Source: Euglena gracilis
Taxonomy: Eukaryota > Euglenida > Euglenophyceae > Euglenales
Length of the DNA: 64,000 nucleotides
Direction: 5' to 3'
Assembly (NCBI GenBank): GCA_039621445.1
Contig: CP154957.1
Coordinates: 41,938,011-42,002,010, forward strand
The notes under the pieces were generated by a model. That model did no database searches and was not told the DNA's origin. It saw nothing but the letters and a program-made list of their open reading frames with translations. Each line of letters starts with the position of its first letter. The first letter of the stretch is position 1. The position numbers and the translations under genes were made by a program. This document shows, one piece after another, positions 1-9,906 of the stretch.

Positions 1-103
1 ACCCAGGAGGAGGTGGAGGAGGATCCCACCATCCCAGTGATGGACAGGGATTGGTCTCGGGCATACGGGACGTGCCCGGTGTGGGGGCCTTTTTTTTGCA
101 AGT

Positions 104-308
104 GTGCAGGCCCCTGCGGGAGATTGGCCCGAGGGAGTCCGTTTGTACGGGGACAAAATGTACACGGACGGGCTCCTCTGTGTGCCCACCAGCCTGACGG
201 GGCTGGTTGTGCGGGCCCACCATGGGGACGCGGGCCACCCAGGAGCCTCAAGGCTATGGCACCAGATGGGGCGGTGGTATAGGTTCGCAGATCCAAGGGG
301 GGCCACAT
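104..308 (+). pseudogene. Ty3/gypsy pol fragment: RNase H/integrase junction and first half of integrase zinc finger
   Basis: The + frame reads RLYGDKMYTDGLLCVPTSL and then LVVRAHHGDAGHPGASRLW, followed by QMGRWYRF. The second string has the H-x(n)-H half of the HHCC zinc-binding domain that opens Ty3/gypsy integrases. The matching Cys half (QRQCEMCQACD) occurs only at about 1481-1512, in the integrase fragment downstream, so the domain is split by the 309-1445 insert. No upstream reverse transcriptase is in the window, so this is the 3' part of a larger pol. Family assignment rests on the motif order and is strong; function is lost. Confidence 0.75.
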
Positions 309-329
309 ATGGCACAAAGTGGGGCCCCC

Positions 330-592
330 TTACCTGGGGTATGGGGGTGGTATGGGGGTGGTAGGGGGGGGGTATGGGGGTGGGAGGGGGGTGGTATGGG
401 GGTGGTATGGGGGTGGTATGGGGGTGGTATGGGGTGGTGGTATGGGGGTGGTATGGGGGTGGTATGGGGGTGGTATGGGGGTGGTATGGGGGTGGTATGG
501 GGTTGGGTATGGGGGGGGTATGGGGGTGGTATGGGGTATGGGGTATGGGGTATGGCGGGTATGGGGGGGTATGGGGGGGGTATGGTGGGATA
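330..592. repeat. GGGGGTGGTAT microsatellite, first block
   Basis: Near-perfect repetition of GGTATGGGGG with 1-3 base length variants. The long Gly/Trp/Tyr and Pro/His/Tyr reading frames here are translations of this repeat and not genes. Confidence 0.95.
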
Positions 593-667
593 GTGTTTGG
601 GGATATTGTTGATGTGGTTGGCTGAAAAAGGGAGATCCTGCAATCCCCCCAATCCTGCAAGCCCCCC

Positions 668-1062
668 CCGGGCACTCGAACAGTTTCATACGTCGCGCGA
701 TTTGCGCAGAAAAAAAGTCGGTAGACAAAGATGAGGTTATTTTTGTTGCCGGGGGGGGGTCGGGGGGGGGGGGCGGGACCCCCCCACCCGGGCACTGGAA
801 CAGTTTCATATGTCGCGCGATTTGCGCACAAAAAAATTCGGTAGACAAAGATGAGGTTATTTTTGTTGCCGGGGGGGGGGGTCCGGGGGGGCGGGAGCCC
901 CCCCCGGGCACTCGAACAGTTTCATATGTCGCGCGATTTGCGCACAAAAAAAGTCGGTAGACAAAGATGAGGTTATTTTTGTTGCCGGGGGGGGGGTCCG
1001 GGGGGCGGGAGCCCCCCCCGGGCACTCGAACAGTTTCATATGTCGCGCGATTTGCGCACAAA
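668..1062. repeat. Four tandem copies of a ~115-bp unit
   Basis: Units begin near 668, 788, 903 and 1019. Each carries CACTCGAACAGTTTCATA, then the palindrome-like CGCGCGATTTGCGC, an A-run, and (in the first three) TCGGTAGACAAAGATGAGG and a G-run of 8-10 bases. Variation is mainly in the G/C run lengths. The fourth copy is truncated and joins unique A/T-rich sequence. Confidence 0.9.
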
Positions 1063-1275
1063 AAAGCGGTCGAAAAACGCTCATTTTTGGCTCAAAAACA
1101 GGTTTTCCGGGTCTGGGTGACCAAAAACCATGGTTTCGGACAAAAAAATTTTCGCATTTTTTCGTCTTTTTTTGCTCCGTTTTGGACCCAAACACCGAAA
1201 AACTCTCAAATTCGGCGCAAAAACAAGTTTTCCGGGTGGGGGGGGGGCCAGAAAACATTTTTTCGGCAAAAAAAT

Positions 1276-1429
1276 TTTGGTGGTATGGGGCGGTATGGGG
1301 GGGGTATGGGGGGGTATGGGGGGGTATGGGGGTGGTATGGGGTATGGGGTATGGGGGTGGTATGGGGGTGGTATGGGGGTGGTATGGGGGTGGTATGGGG
1401 TGGTATGGGGTATGGGGGTGGTATGGGGG
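1276..1429. repeat. GGGGGTGGTAT microsatellite, second block
   Basis: Same satellite and same G-rich strand as 330-592, so the two blocks are direct rather than inverted, although the 21-bp ends outside them are inverted. Confidence 0.93.
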
Positions 1430-1450
1430 CCCCACTTTGTGCCATGACTC

Positions 1451-2412
1451 ACGGGGGCAGAGAAAATCACCCAAGGCATCCAGCGGCAATGTGAAATGTG
1501 CCAAGCCTGTGACCCCTCTCGAGCACCTTTCAAGTGTGCTCTCGAAGCCACCCCTGTGCCACCGTTCCTCATGGACAGTGTGGCAGTGGACCTGTTCGCC
1601 ATGCCTGAGGTGACCCACGAGGGCCAGGTGTATGATTATCTGGCCCTGTGCGTGGACCGTGAGAGTGGGTGGACAGTGGCCACCCTCCACTAGTACAAGG
1701 GCCTGACAGCTGAGGTGGTGGCCAAGTCCATGTTCCGCCATTGGGACATATTCGGGGTGTCCTCCGTGGTGACCTCGGACCGTGGCCCCCACTTTGCCTC
1801 GGCTTGGTGGCAAACAATGCGCGCCGCCACGGGGGTGAGGCGTGCCTACGGGCAGGCCTATCACCACCAGGCCAACGGTCGGGCAGAAGTGGCAGGCAAA
1901 CGGGTGATGAACACCCTGTCCAAGCTCATCGCCGACCTGTCGGAGAAGGAGGCCTCATGGGTGGTGCTGTTACCCAAGGCCCTCCGGCACCTGCACGATG
2001 TGCCAGGGGAGTCCGGCTTGTCGCCCCACGAGGTGGTCTTCGGGCGGCACCGGCCACTCCAAGGCCTGCACCACCAGCCCCCACGAGAGGCCGAGGGGGC
2101 AGCCGACTTCATGGCACGGATGCGGGCTATGGACAAGAAGGTGGCCTCAACCTTGAATGCCTTGCACGCCAAACGGTGGGCTTCCATCGACGCCAAGAGA
2201 AGGGACCCACCTCCCCTGGAGGTCGGTGCCAAGCTGTGGTACCATCCCGAGACACAGCCGGGCACGGACAAGTTGGCCACCAAGTGGAAAAGGGGGACTG
2301 TGGTGGCCCGCCGGGGTCGCCACTCATATGTGGTGGAGCTGGCCCCGGAGGCCCGCCAAGAGACACACCGGAGCCAACTCAAGCTCCACGCGGAGGATGA
2401 GTTCTCCACCGA
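1451..2412 (+). pseudogene. Ty3/gypsy integrase (CC half, DDE core, C-terminal domain)
   Basis: Opens with the zinc-finger Cys pair CEMCQACD (about 1490). The DDE core is visible as DSVAVDLF (first D), VVTSDRGPHFASAWW (second D) and YHHQANGRAEVAGKR (E, with the usual N-G-x-x-E spacing). The C-terminal domain has KLATKWKRGTVVARRGR followed by SYVV and HRSQLKLH, as in the GPY/F region of chromoviral integrases. A TAG stop at about 1693 interrupts the core after VATLH, and the frame shifts near 2412 before the chromodomain. The enzyme would insert the element cDNA into host chromatin; this copy is dead through the stop, the frameshift and the insert upstream. Confidence 0.88.
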
Positions 2413-2424
2413 CCCCTCCCACTG

Positions 2425-2655
2425 TTCTATTTCAATGACAAGGCGGCCCCCCTGGAGGTGGGACCGGATGAGTGGGTGGTGGAGGAGATTGTGGGCAGCC
2501 GGAACCACCCGGAAACGGGAGTCCCGGGATTTTAGGTGAGGTGGAAAAATTGGGATCCGACAGATCTCCAATGGCTGTCATGGTCAGATTTCTTCCCGTC
2601 GTACAATGAGGATGTGGTTGATTATTGTGCAGCCAAGGGGATTCCGTTGTTGGTG
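2425..2655 (+). pseudogene. Chromodomain at the end of Ty3/gypsy pol
   Basis: In the frame one base off the integrase, the sequence reads EWVVEEIVGSRNHPETGVPG, a stop (TAG in TTTTAGGTG), then VRWKNWDPTDLQWLSW and FFPSYNEDVVDYC. This is the V-E-x-I-(L/V) ... V-(R/K)-W-K-x-W ... T-W/L-Q-W pattern of a chromodomain, which in chromoviruses follows the integrase and steers integration by reading histone marks. The stop and frameshift show decay. It identifies the element as a chromovirus. Confidence 0.82.
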
Positions 2656-2803
2656 GTGGGACTTCTCCGCCCCGGGAAGAGGGGGGGGGGGCGGGGACGG
2701 GGTCAATAAGGGTGGGGGGTGGGAGGTGGAGGCGAGGGGACGGCGGGTGCGGGTATTGTGGTGGTGACGGAGCACACGCACATCCTTCGCTCTTGTGCGT
2801 AGG

Positions 2804-3327
2804 ATGCAGCGCTACGTGCCCCGTCGCCCCTACGTCCCTGGACCTCTTCCCGTCGTCCCCCCGCCGCCATCAGCCGCCGAGGCGGAGGCCGCCCTCCTCA
2901 GCCTCTTGCCCGCCCCCAAGCGTCCCCGCCTGGACACCCCGCGGAACCTCCCAAGCCGGCCGACTCCCCCCGACCACCGTCCCCCACACGCCCGGAGGAC
3001 CTCCGCTCCCTGCTGGCCTACCTCGAGGGGCTGGCGGCGGAGGTGGAGCACCTCCGGAGCGTGGTGGGGCGGTTGGTGGGCGAGGGAGCGCCGCAGCGGG
3101 TGGATGCGGAGGTGCAGGCGGAGGCGCCTGGCGAAGGGGACGACCAGGGGAGCGAGGAGGAGGCAAGCGAGTCGGGGTCGTTGGGCCTCCTCGCCGCGGC
3201 TGCCACGGCCGGGGACCCCGAGGCCGAGGACGCCGAAGGGGACCAGGTCGGGGAGCCCGGCGGGGTGCTCCAACTGCTCCTCGCGGAGTTCGAGCCCTTG
3301 TGGCCCGGCTCCGATGAGGACCCCTAA
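2804..3327 (+). CDS. Unrecognised acidic, proline-rich ORF downstream of the chromodomain (one frameshift)
   Basis: An ATG at 2804 opens MQRYVPRRPYVPGPLPVVPP and a basic stretch PKRPRLDTP. Near 2942 the open frame changes to one reading RPEDLRSLLAYLEGLAAEVE and HLRSVVGRLVGEG (spaced like a short coiled coil), then a strongly acidic Glu/Asp/Gly tail ending in FEPLWPGSDEDP and a TAA at 3325. Composition is far more GC-rich than the region to the right. It may be an extra 3' ORF of the chromovirus, or the start of a second element's gag. No family recognised. Confidence 0.4.
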
Positions 3328-4038
3328 GCCCCCCCCACCGACCCAGACGTAGCCTGGGCCGGCTTACCGGTGGAGGCTAGCCCACCGGGGGGGGATGGTG
3401 TTGGTGCGGAAAACCTTGGAGGGACCGAGCTGATTTCCTTTGTTTGTTGTTGTTGTTGTGTTTCGCAGGTTCAATCTCAATTTCAATTTCAGTGAAGTCA
3501 ACCCCACACTGCCCCTTGGCTACGGGCGAGGGGGCCAGGAGGGGCGACGGCACGCCCGGGTGGGGCGAGGAGGCCACAGGAGCCTCCTCGGGGGGGGGCC
3601 AAGGGTTGAGGGGGCCCACAGCCCCCCCAAGGCTGGCCTCGCCCACCACCCGCGGCCCACATAGCGCCCCGAGGGGCAAGCGCCCCACGACACGAGGCGC
3701 CCCACGCGCCGCACGTGCACCACACCGCACGGTGCGGCGCCCGAGGGGCCCACAGGGGGTCCACATGCGCCTGCGGGCCCGAGGGCCCGCAGGGCCACGG
3801 AAGCCCAACGGGTGCCTCGAGCCCCCGGGTGTGCATTTTTTTGAGCCCTTCAACAGTTCGGTCGATCTCCATTTCATTTTCGTGTTGCGTTGTCATTAGG
3901 CGGTGGAGGTTACCCGTGGCCAAGTTGGCTCCGGGGGGGGGAGGGGGGCACCTGCCTATTTTGTTCGATTTTTGATGGTTGGCCAGACCCCTCTTCGGCC
4001 CACCGTGCCGAGGGAGGGGAGGGGGCGCCTGCCAATTC
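3328..4038. other. GC-rich non-coding stretch, possible LTR remnant
   Basis: No coding potential that survives inspection: open frames are all Pro/Ala/Gly and overlap on both strands. CAATCTCAATTTCAATTTCAG at about 3472-3492 and a similar GATCTCCATTTCATTTTC at about 3864 look like two diverged copies of one motif. It could hold the 3' LTR of the chromovirus, but I cannot place LTR ends. Confidence 0.35.
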
Positions 4039-4897
4039 TTGAGGCCCCACTGGCCCCCAAGGGGGCTCCACAGCCCATTTTGACCAAGACAAGGGAAGGT
4101 AAAGGAGGGGGCAGGTTGAGGGGGCCAACAGGCAACCCCCAAGGGGATGCGCAAGCCCTGCTGGGCTTTGCGCAAGCATGCGCACCCCCTTGGTGGGCGC
4201 CTGGGATGGCGCAACTCATTAAGAATTGCGCAGAGTATACCAAGTAGCGCCCCCCCCAGCTGTAGCCCCCCTCCAATTGTACATTTTGTGTTCACAGGGC
4301 TCTGTTCACATACTGTTCTTTGTTTGGCATTCAATTGTGTTTTTGCATTTGGCAATCAACAAACAATCAAACAAGTTCAAGCAAACAAGTCCAAGTCATT
4401 GACCAGACTATTCATTCAAGTTCAACTGAGTGGACCCCAAAAGTATGTATTTTTCCAATTCTGCAGCTTCACCTACACCAACACCAACCCCTACCCCACT
4501 TTTTCACCAAGGGGAAAACCCTGTGGGCCCGACGGGCTCAAATTTAAACGATCCTACGCGGGTTGCGCCGCCAGGGGTCCCTTCGCAGGGACCTCAGGAG
4601 GGTCAACCCCTACACCCCTACCTCTACAGAACCCCTACCTCTGCTACCATGTAGGGGTTGACCCTCCTGAGGTCCCTGCGAAGGGACCCGTGGCGGCGCA
4701 ACCCGCGTAGGATCGTTTAAATTTGAGCCCGTCGGGCCCACAGGGTTTTCCCCTTGGTGAAAAAGTGGGGTAGGGGTTGGTGTTGGTGTAGGTGAAGCTG
4801 CAGAATTGGAAAAATACATACTTTTGGGGTCCTTTACCTTCCCCTGGCTTGGTCAAAATGGGCTGTGGAGCCCCCTTGGGGGCCAGTGGGGCCTCAA
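4039..4897. repeat. Large inverted repeat (~250-bp arms), left arm interrupted
   Basis: 4435-4614 is complementary to 4650-4831 with about one mismatch (arms about 180 bp, loop about 35 bp). Outside it, 4039-4106 is complementary to 4830-4897 with two or three mismatches. The two homologous pieces abut on the right arm but are separated by about 328 bp on the left. The repeat can fold into a very long hairpin and has no gene. Confidence 0.92.
4107..4434. mobile_element. ~328-bp insertion in the left arm of the inverted repeat
   Basis: Defined by comparison with the uninterrupted right arm: GGTAAAGGA stops and CCCCAAAAG resumes at 4435, with GGA present on both sides (4104-4106 and 4432-4434) as a possible 3-bp target duplication. 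It is GC-rich in its first half and A/T-rich with CAAACAA repetition in its second half, and resembles 3.5-4.0 kb in composition. No ORF. A solo LTR or MITE is possible. Confidence 0.6.
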
Positions 4898-5721
4898 AAG
4901 GCCCTTGGGGGCCTTGGAGATCCCTCCTTGGGGCGGGCACCCTCGGACCGCGCACACCTCCCAGGGCTATGCCCGATTTCCCTACTGGACCAGGCCAGTC
5001 GGAATGCCGGACACAGTCCTTGTGACGGGGACCTGTTTCAGGGCCGTTTGCGGATTTTGGTTTTCCTGTCACAAGGGGTGTGGGAAGGAAATTGCGAAAT
5101 AACGCAAGAACGCGCAAAAGTGGTTAACCGCTTATGCGGTGCCTACTTATTGCGGCAAAGGGGTGGAAGCGGAAGAGCCCATTGGGAAATGGGGCTGGAA
5201 GGTTTCCATTCCAGAAAGGCCCTCCACCCAGTTTGGGGTGTGTCTATGACACGCGGGGAGGTCTCGTTCCATAATCGGAAAAGATTGAAGGGTAGGGTGT
5301 TGGAAGGAAGGGCACCTGGCCAGTCATATCTGACCAGGGAGAAACGCCTATTTACAAAACCGACTGCCGGCGACAGCGATATTTTGCCAAGGGGGGGGTA
5401 AAGGAGAGGGGAGTGGGGGGCTGGTCAAAAGACCTTAGCAGAAGTTTTGTTGTCTGGCAGTCTTCTGTGGCCTTATAGCCGAAAAGTAACAAGTTGGGAG
5501 CTATTATTATGGTGTGCGCACTGTACGCTGTGTGTCTTCTTACCGGCGGCATATACCGCTGTGGGAAGGCTTCACAGCGCGGCGCGGACACGATGTTGTC
5601 GATGGGGTATCCCCAGAGGCATATACCTCGATAGATGGGCGATAGCCCTAACGAGAGGGGGTTATATGCTGTAAAAATACACAATGGCAGATGTGCTCGG
5701 GATGGATACCGAATACAGGGC
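4898..5721. other. No supported gene
   Basis: A 110-codon minus frame (5352-5684) is open but has no recognisable motif and follows the stop of the minus-strand gene at 5722. It may be an out-of-frame continuation of that decayed gene. Nothing else is seen. Confidence 0.3.
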
Positions 5722-6872
5722 CTATAGGCCTGATGGAAAGGTTAGAACAGGGTCCATGGACCCGTTGCCTGTAAGCCTGGGGTATCTATGGCACAGATGG
5801 CCATTTCCTGGGAGTCGGCGGTCTGATCTCCTGAACGTAATCTCTTTCAGCAGATTCCACCATCTCCAGTATCGGAGGTTCAAAATTTGCCTTTCAGACT
5901 CATCAACATCAACGTCGGGATGTTCCCATTTTTGTGTATACCCATCGGATAATCGTACTCCAAGCCTGTTGGCTTCTCGATGAAGAAAATTCTGGAGATT
6001 CCCCCAGAAGAAAATTGGCAACATTGCCGGCCAGATCCAAAAATTTAGGCAGGGGTGGTTGCATTGAACCTGTGGGGGTATCCCCGGATAAAGGGCAGGA
6101 TCTGTCTTGGTGTGCCAACCTGCGACTCGCGCTCGGATGGTGAAGGGCCTTAAAACTTCTCTTACCCAATCGGTAAATTCCATTTTATAGGCCTCAGGGA
6201 GGTATTCAGGCAACAAAAATGTAAAATTTGGTCGGTTCGGCAGGCTTTGTGCCGAAAAAAGTGGGTATATCACCCTGTCCCAATCGGAATCTTGAAAAAT
6301 GTATGGCACTTTGGCCTTGCCTGGTGACTCGAGTGCGAGTCGGACAGCTGCGCTGTCAAGATGAAAATCTTTGGCGATTCCGCCAAAGATTCCTGTGCGG
6401 TAGCTGTGTACAGCTTTGAATTTCTTGAACTGATAAAAGTTGATTTGGGACTTTTTGTCCTGCTTGAATTTGACCAGATGGTCTTCATTTTCTGGTATGA
6501 CTCTGGTCATACCGCCTGTGGCAGGTAACCAGAATTCTGCCTGTAGGCAGTTGATGCAACGAACAGGTATGTCCCTATCATAGTCGTTTTCCGTCCAGCG
6601 GAAATTGTCCACATTGGACCATGTCAGTAGGCAATCGCCACAAACCAATGATGCGCAATTGCGCACATAAGCATCATGGTGGAAGCTTATGCTGTCCGGG
6701 TTGCATGTGCAGATGTGCACTGCGGGCATGTCGTTTCGTAGCCTATGGCATGCTGTACATAACCACAATAGTGGATCATTGTCCTGGAAATCCAGGACGA
6801 AATTTCCTCCAAAATATTGGGCTAATACCCTTGGAGATTTCGCATTCCAAAAACGCCCAGTGTGGCTGGTTG
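5722..6872 (-). pseudogene. Unrecognised Trp/Cys-rich gene, 3' segment (C-terminal part)
   Basis: Open on the minus strand from the hAT junction at 6872 down to a stop at 5722. The first residues are HTGRFWNAKSPRVLAQYFGG, then a cysteine cluster (WLCTACHRL, ICTCNPD, VCGDCLLTW, VRCINCLQ) that could bind zinc, then a Trp/Phe/Tyr-rich body with IFFWGNLQNFLH and WRWWNLLKEI. A related string, FFWGEIPFWNWLDHAFW, lies in the 5' segment near 16.6 kb. No family recognised. The frame continues exactly into 12133-12350 when the hAT between them is removed with one copy of its duplication. Confidence 0.6.
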
Positions 6873-7404
6873 CAGGGATGGCGGGAGGATTAAAATCCCC
6901 CCGATTTAAATGGCCTAGAAATTAGGGGATTTTAATCAGGGGGGATTTAAATCGTTTTTTTTTACGAAAGCGGGGGTCTGACGCGGCCGCGCAAGTCTTT
7001 TATTGTCGAAAACACTTCGCCCAATGTGGAAACTTTCGAGCCCACCTAAATGTCGCCGCGAAAGGCAACTCCGCTCGCCGGCAGTACCTTTTTGGTCTTA
7101 CCCTGGCCCAAACACCACCGGATGGGGGAACGTGTTTCCTTTGTTGAAAAATCGAACGGCGAACGCAAAAAAAAGCTGAACAACATGGGGGGGGGGGGGT
7201 TTTGGAACACGGAACACCGAAGCAAAAAGGACTGTTTGATACACTGCTTTTTTTTTAAAACTTGAAAGACCTCTTTTGGTGCGGAGGCAAAGAACAGAAG
7301 AGGGGCGTATCAGTTGAATGTCTTTTTGCGAAGAGCAGCGTTGACAAACGGTGGCAGCTTGTGACTTTTAAGCGCAAACTGTCAACCATCCAAGCGCAAC
7401 CCGT

Positions 7405-7530
7405 AAAGCCACCCCCCCCCAACAGATTTTTGACCAACCCGCAAATGGCCCCCCCCACAGATTTTCGACCAACCTGTAAATGGCCCCCCCCCACAGATTT
7501 TGACCAACCCGTAAATCACCCCCCACAGAC
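7405..7530. repeat. Tandem ~36-bp repeat with C-runs
   Basis: Four copies of CAGATTTTTGACCAACCC followed by a GTAAATGGCC-like word and a run of 7-10 C. It sits just beyond the C-terminal end of the hAT transposase, between the gene and the element's left end. Confidence 0.88.
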
Positions 7531-9391
7531 TATGACGATGGTCTGGCTCCGAATACATGCACACGTACTGAATAATCTCTCAATATCACAACTGGTAGCG
7601 GCACTCATCGCCATGCGGCAACCCAGTTCTGCCAGCGTTGGCGAACAGCCCAATGCCAGTGGCAGGGATTCGTGAACAAGGGATAAACAAAAAACAACAG
7701 AGAAATCCCTGGCTTTGGCGGTCTGCAAAAACAACAAACAGTCCTTTGTGGGAATCCGCGTGGCAATCGGTCCCACGCCGGCCAAGTATGAAGCCAATGC
7801 CAAGTGGGTGTCCTCCCCGAAAGCGGTAACGTAGTCCATGGCCTTGGCCTTCTGGTCTGAAGGCAGTTACTGGCCCCGCAGCCTGGGGTCCAGTATGTTG
7901 CCCAGGATGAAGACGGGGTTGCTCAGGGCAGCCGAGGCCCTGTCCCGGGCAAGGGTCCATCATGTAATCCCGCCATAATGCCAATGACGCCATTATTGCC
8001 ACAGCATTGCCCCAGCGAAAAGACATTGCAACTGATGTGATCCAGTTTTGACAAACCCCATCATCTGGTGAACCCTTGGATGACGGTGAAATTCAAAGAT
8101 GGACAACCTTTGGGAGTCCGCTCCAGGAGCTCCAACCAGATCTCCAACCCCTGGCCGCAGGTTGTACATGATCTCTACATCAGGTCGAGGGCCCGGGTGG
8201 TGTGGTGCAGCATGTGCACCAGGTCCAGTACCGACCGGCTGACGATGGCGTTCTCCACTGTTCGGCGGCACTCGTCTCCGGGTGCCACGTTCGTGGCCAA
8301 GGCCTGTGCCAAATATGGCCAGTGGCGGTTGTAGTACAGGAGGCTGTCGTACAGGGTGCCCCACCGGGTGTCAGCCGGAAGGGGCGGCCGCGGCTTCTGC
8401 TGGCTGCGGAGGTAGGCAGTGAGGCAATGGCTATTCCTTACCATCTTCAGCACCGCCATTGCTCTTTCGAGCACTTCCTTGCGTCCTTTGTCCTTGAAGA
8501 GGTCCTTGCCATACCACTGCTTAGCGACAAAAGAAAAAACCAGTCAGTCACCCCCCAGGGGGGGGGTGGGACAGGCGCTAAGCAATGGTCTGGTTCTTGT
8601 AGACGAGGTGGAGGAGGTGAGCTTGGCAGCCGTACTGCCATATGGGGAATGGGTCCTGCAGATTTGTCAAACTTGTCGTCCGGCTGTTCTCCATGTTCTT
8701 CGCGTTGTCAGTCACCACTGCGCATACCCGGCAGCCCAGCTCCATCTGTGCTTTGTGGACGGCTTCAATTGTCCATGTCCGCATCTGGGCAGCGTCATGC
8801 GGAACGCCGGTGGTGTCAATGACATCCAGGAGATGCTGGCCCACGGCCATTCCCAGGATGGGCCTGTTCGCGGCTCCAGTCCATGCATCTATCGTAAGGG
8901 TTTGGTAGGTACCCTGCAGCTGGCCTTTCAATGCCTGCCGCTCGTCAGCGTACACCTCTGCCAACAGATCACCACCAATTCTTCGTGGGGTTGGAAAAGG
9001 AAAGCCCGAGGCGTTGCCCTGCCGGTTGAGAAAGGAAACATTCAAAATTTACTTGAAAATGAAAAATGGGCGGAACAGGCAGAGAAACGACCGGGAGACA
9101 CAACGGTAAGCAATTTGTGCAAATGAGGATCACTTGCAGCGGAAAACGGTAGGTTCAAACTGTACATAGCGCGCGCCAGCAACTTGTCCAGGCGGCCGCT
9201 GCCTGAGAAGGACAGGGGCGCTTGCTTGCACTGTGGCAAAACTGACGCACACTTCTTTTTGTGGCGTTGCATCCTTGTAACCACGGGTGATACCATTTGC
9301 CCGCATCTTCTGCACTGAACTCTTCCGCCGACCGCTCTGTCATACTCCAGCCATATCTCTTCGTTGGGCGGCCTACCCTGGGCATTGGACC
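7516..9391 (-). pseudogene. hAT transposase (BED finger, RNase H-like core, dimerisation domain)
   Basis: Exon 9391-~9106 starts after a good acceptor (CTTTCATTCCACAG) and holds a BED-type finger: EIWLEYDRAVGG, VQCRRCGQM and RMQRHKKKC. A likely intron (~9106-9021, acceptor CTCAACCGGCAG) leads to TPRRIGGDLLAEVY, then the catalytic strings LTIDAWTGAANRP and CAVVTDNAKNM (acidic residues) and YGCQAHLLHLV (C-x-x-H). At ~8580-8520 a ~60-bp C/G-run insert with TTGCTTAGCG ends interrupts the gene. Beyond it come LPADTRWGTLYDSLLYY, NPVFILGNILDP (another frame) and, at the C-terminus, MSAATSCDIERLFSTCACI, the dimerisation signature. Several frame changes between 8175 and 7840 suggest it is inactive. 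A short upstream exon (~9548) is possible. Confidence 0.88.
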
Positions 9392-9906
9392 CCTGTGGAA
9401 TGAAAGAAAATGCCTTTTTTTTACAATGAACTCTGCCGCCTGAACGATATACGGTGGTGGGGCGAACCGAGTCCACCGACCAGTGGCACAGCCTACTGGG
9501 TTTGCCAGAGTTCGAGAGGGGGGCTATGTACAGATGGGCGCAGCCCATGGGCAGTGTGGATGCGTGCGGCGGTAAGGTAGGGGGTAGGGGGATGCGTGCT
9601 AAGGGGGGGATATGTACATATGGGGCGATCCCTTGGGCAGCAAGCGGAGCAGAAGTAGTGGCTTTAGCAGCCGGCGTATGAGGGCGTTGGGGGTGAGAGC
9701 GCTTAGAGTATCAGCGAGGTGAAGTCCGCGTTCTGCTGTCGTTGGTGATGGTTTTTTTCCCCTTGGGCCTTCTCCATCGGCCGTCCTGCCGTGGGGTGCC
9801 GCCGTCGGCCGCCCACATGTGCTTTGGGACGTGCAGGGGCTGATTTTGGAGGGGCGGTGGCCGTAGGTGGGGTGTGCCATCCTGGAGTTGACATTGCCTG
9901 TGGTGT

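Larger units (their letters stand above)
309..1445. mobile_element. 1.1-kb insert with 21-bp terminal inverted repeats inside the integrase
   Basis: Positions 309-329 (ATGGCACAAAGTGGGGCCCC plus C) are perfectly complementary to 1425-1445. The insert is made of two GGTATGG-type satellites near the ends and a block of about 115-bp tandem repeats plus A/T-rich sequence in the middle. It encodes nothing recognisable. No convincing target-site duplication flanks the repeats, so it could be a non-autonomous TIR element or a foldback that grew by repeat expansion. Confidence 0.65.

Noticed and set aside
330-592. Telomere-like G-rich repeat
   Set aside because: The unit (GGGGGTGGTAT) is not a known telomere repeat and it lies inside a pol insert, not at an end.
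207-1494. Long Gly/Trp/Tyr and Pro/His frames on both strands
   Set aside because: They are translations of the GGTATGGGGG satellites and C/G runs, with no independent coding signal.
5352-5684. Minus-strand 110-codon ORF
   Set aside because: No motif and not continuous with the gene ending at 5722 except through a stop. Not enough to call.
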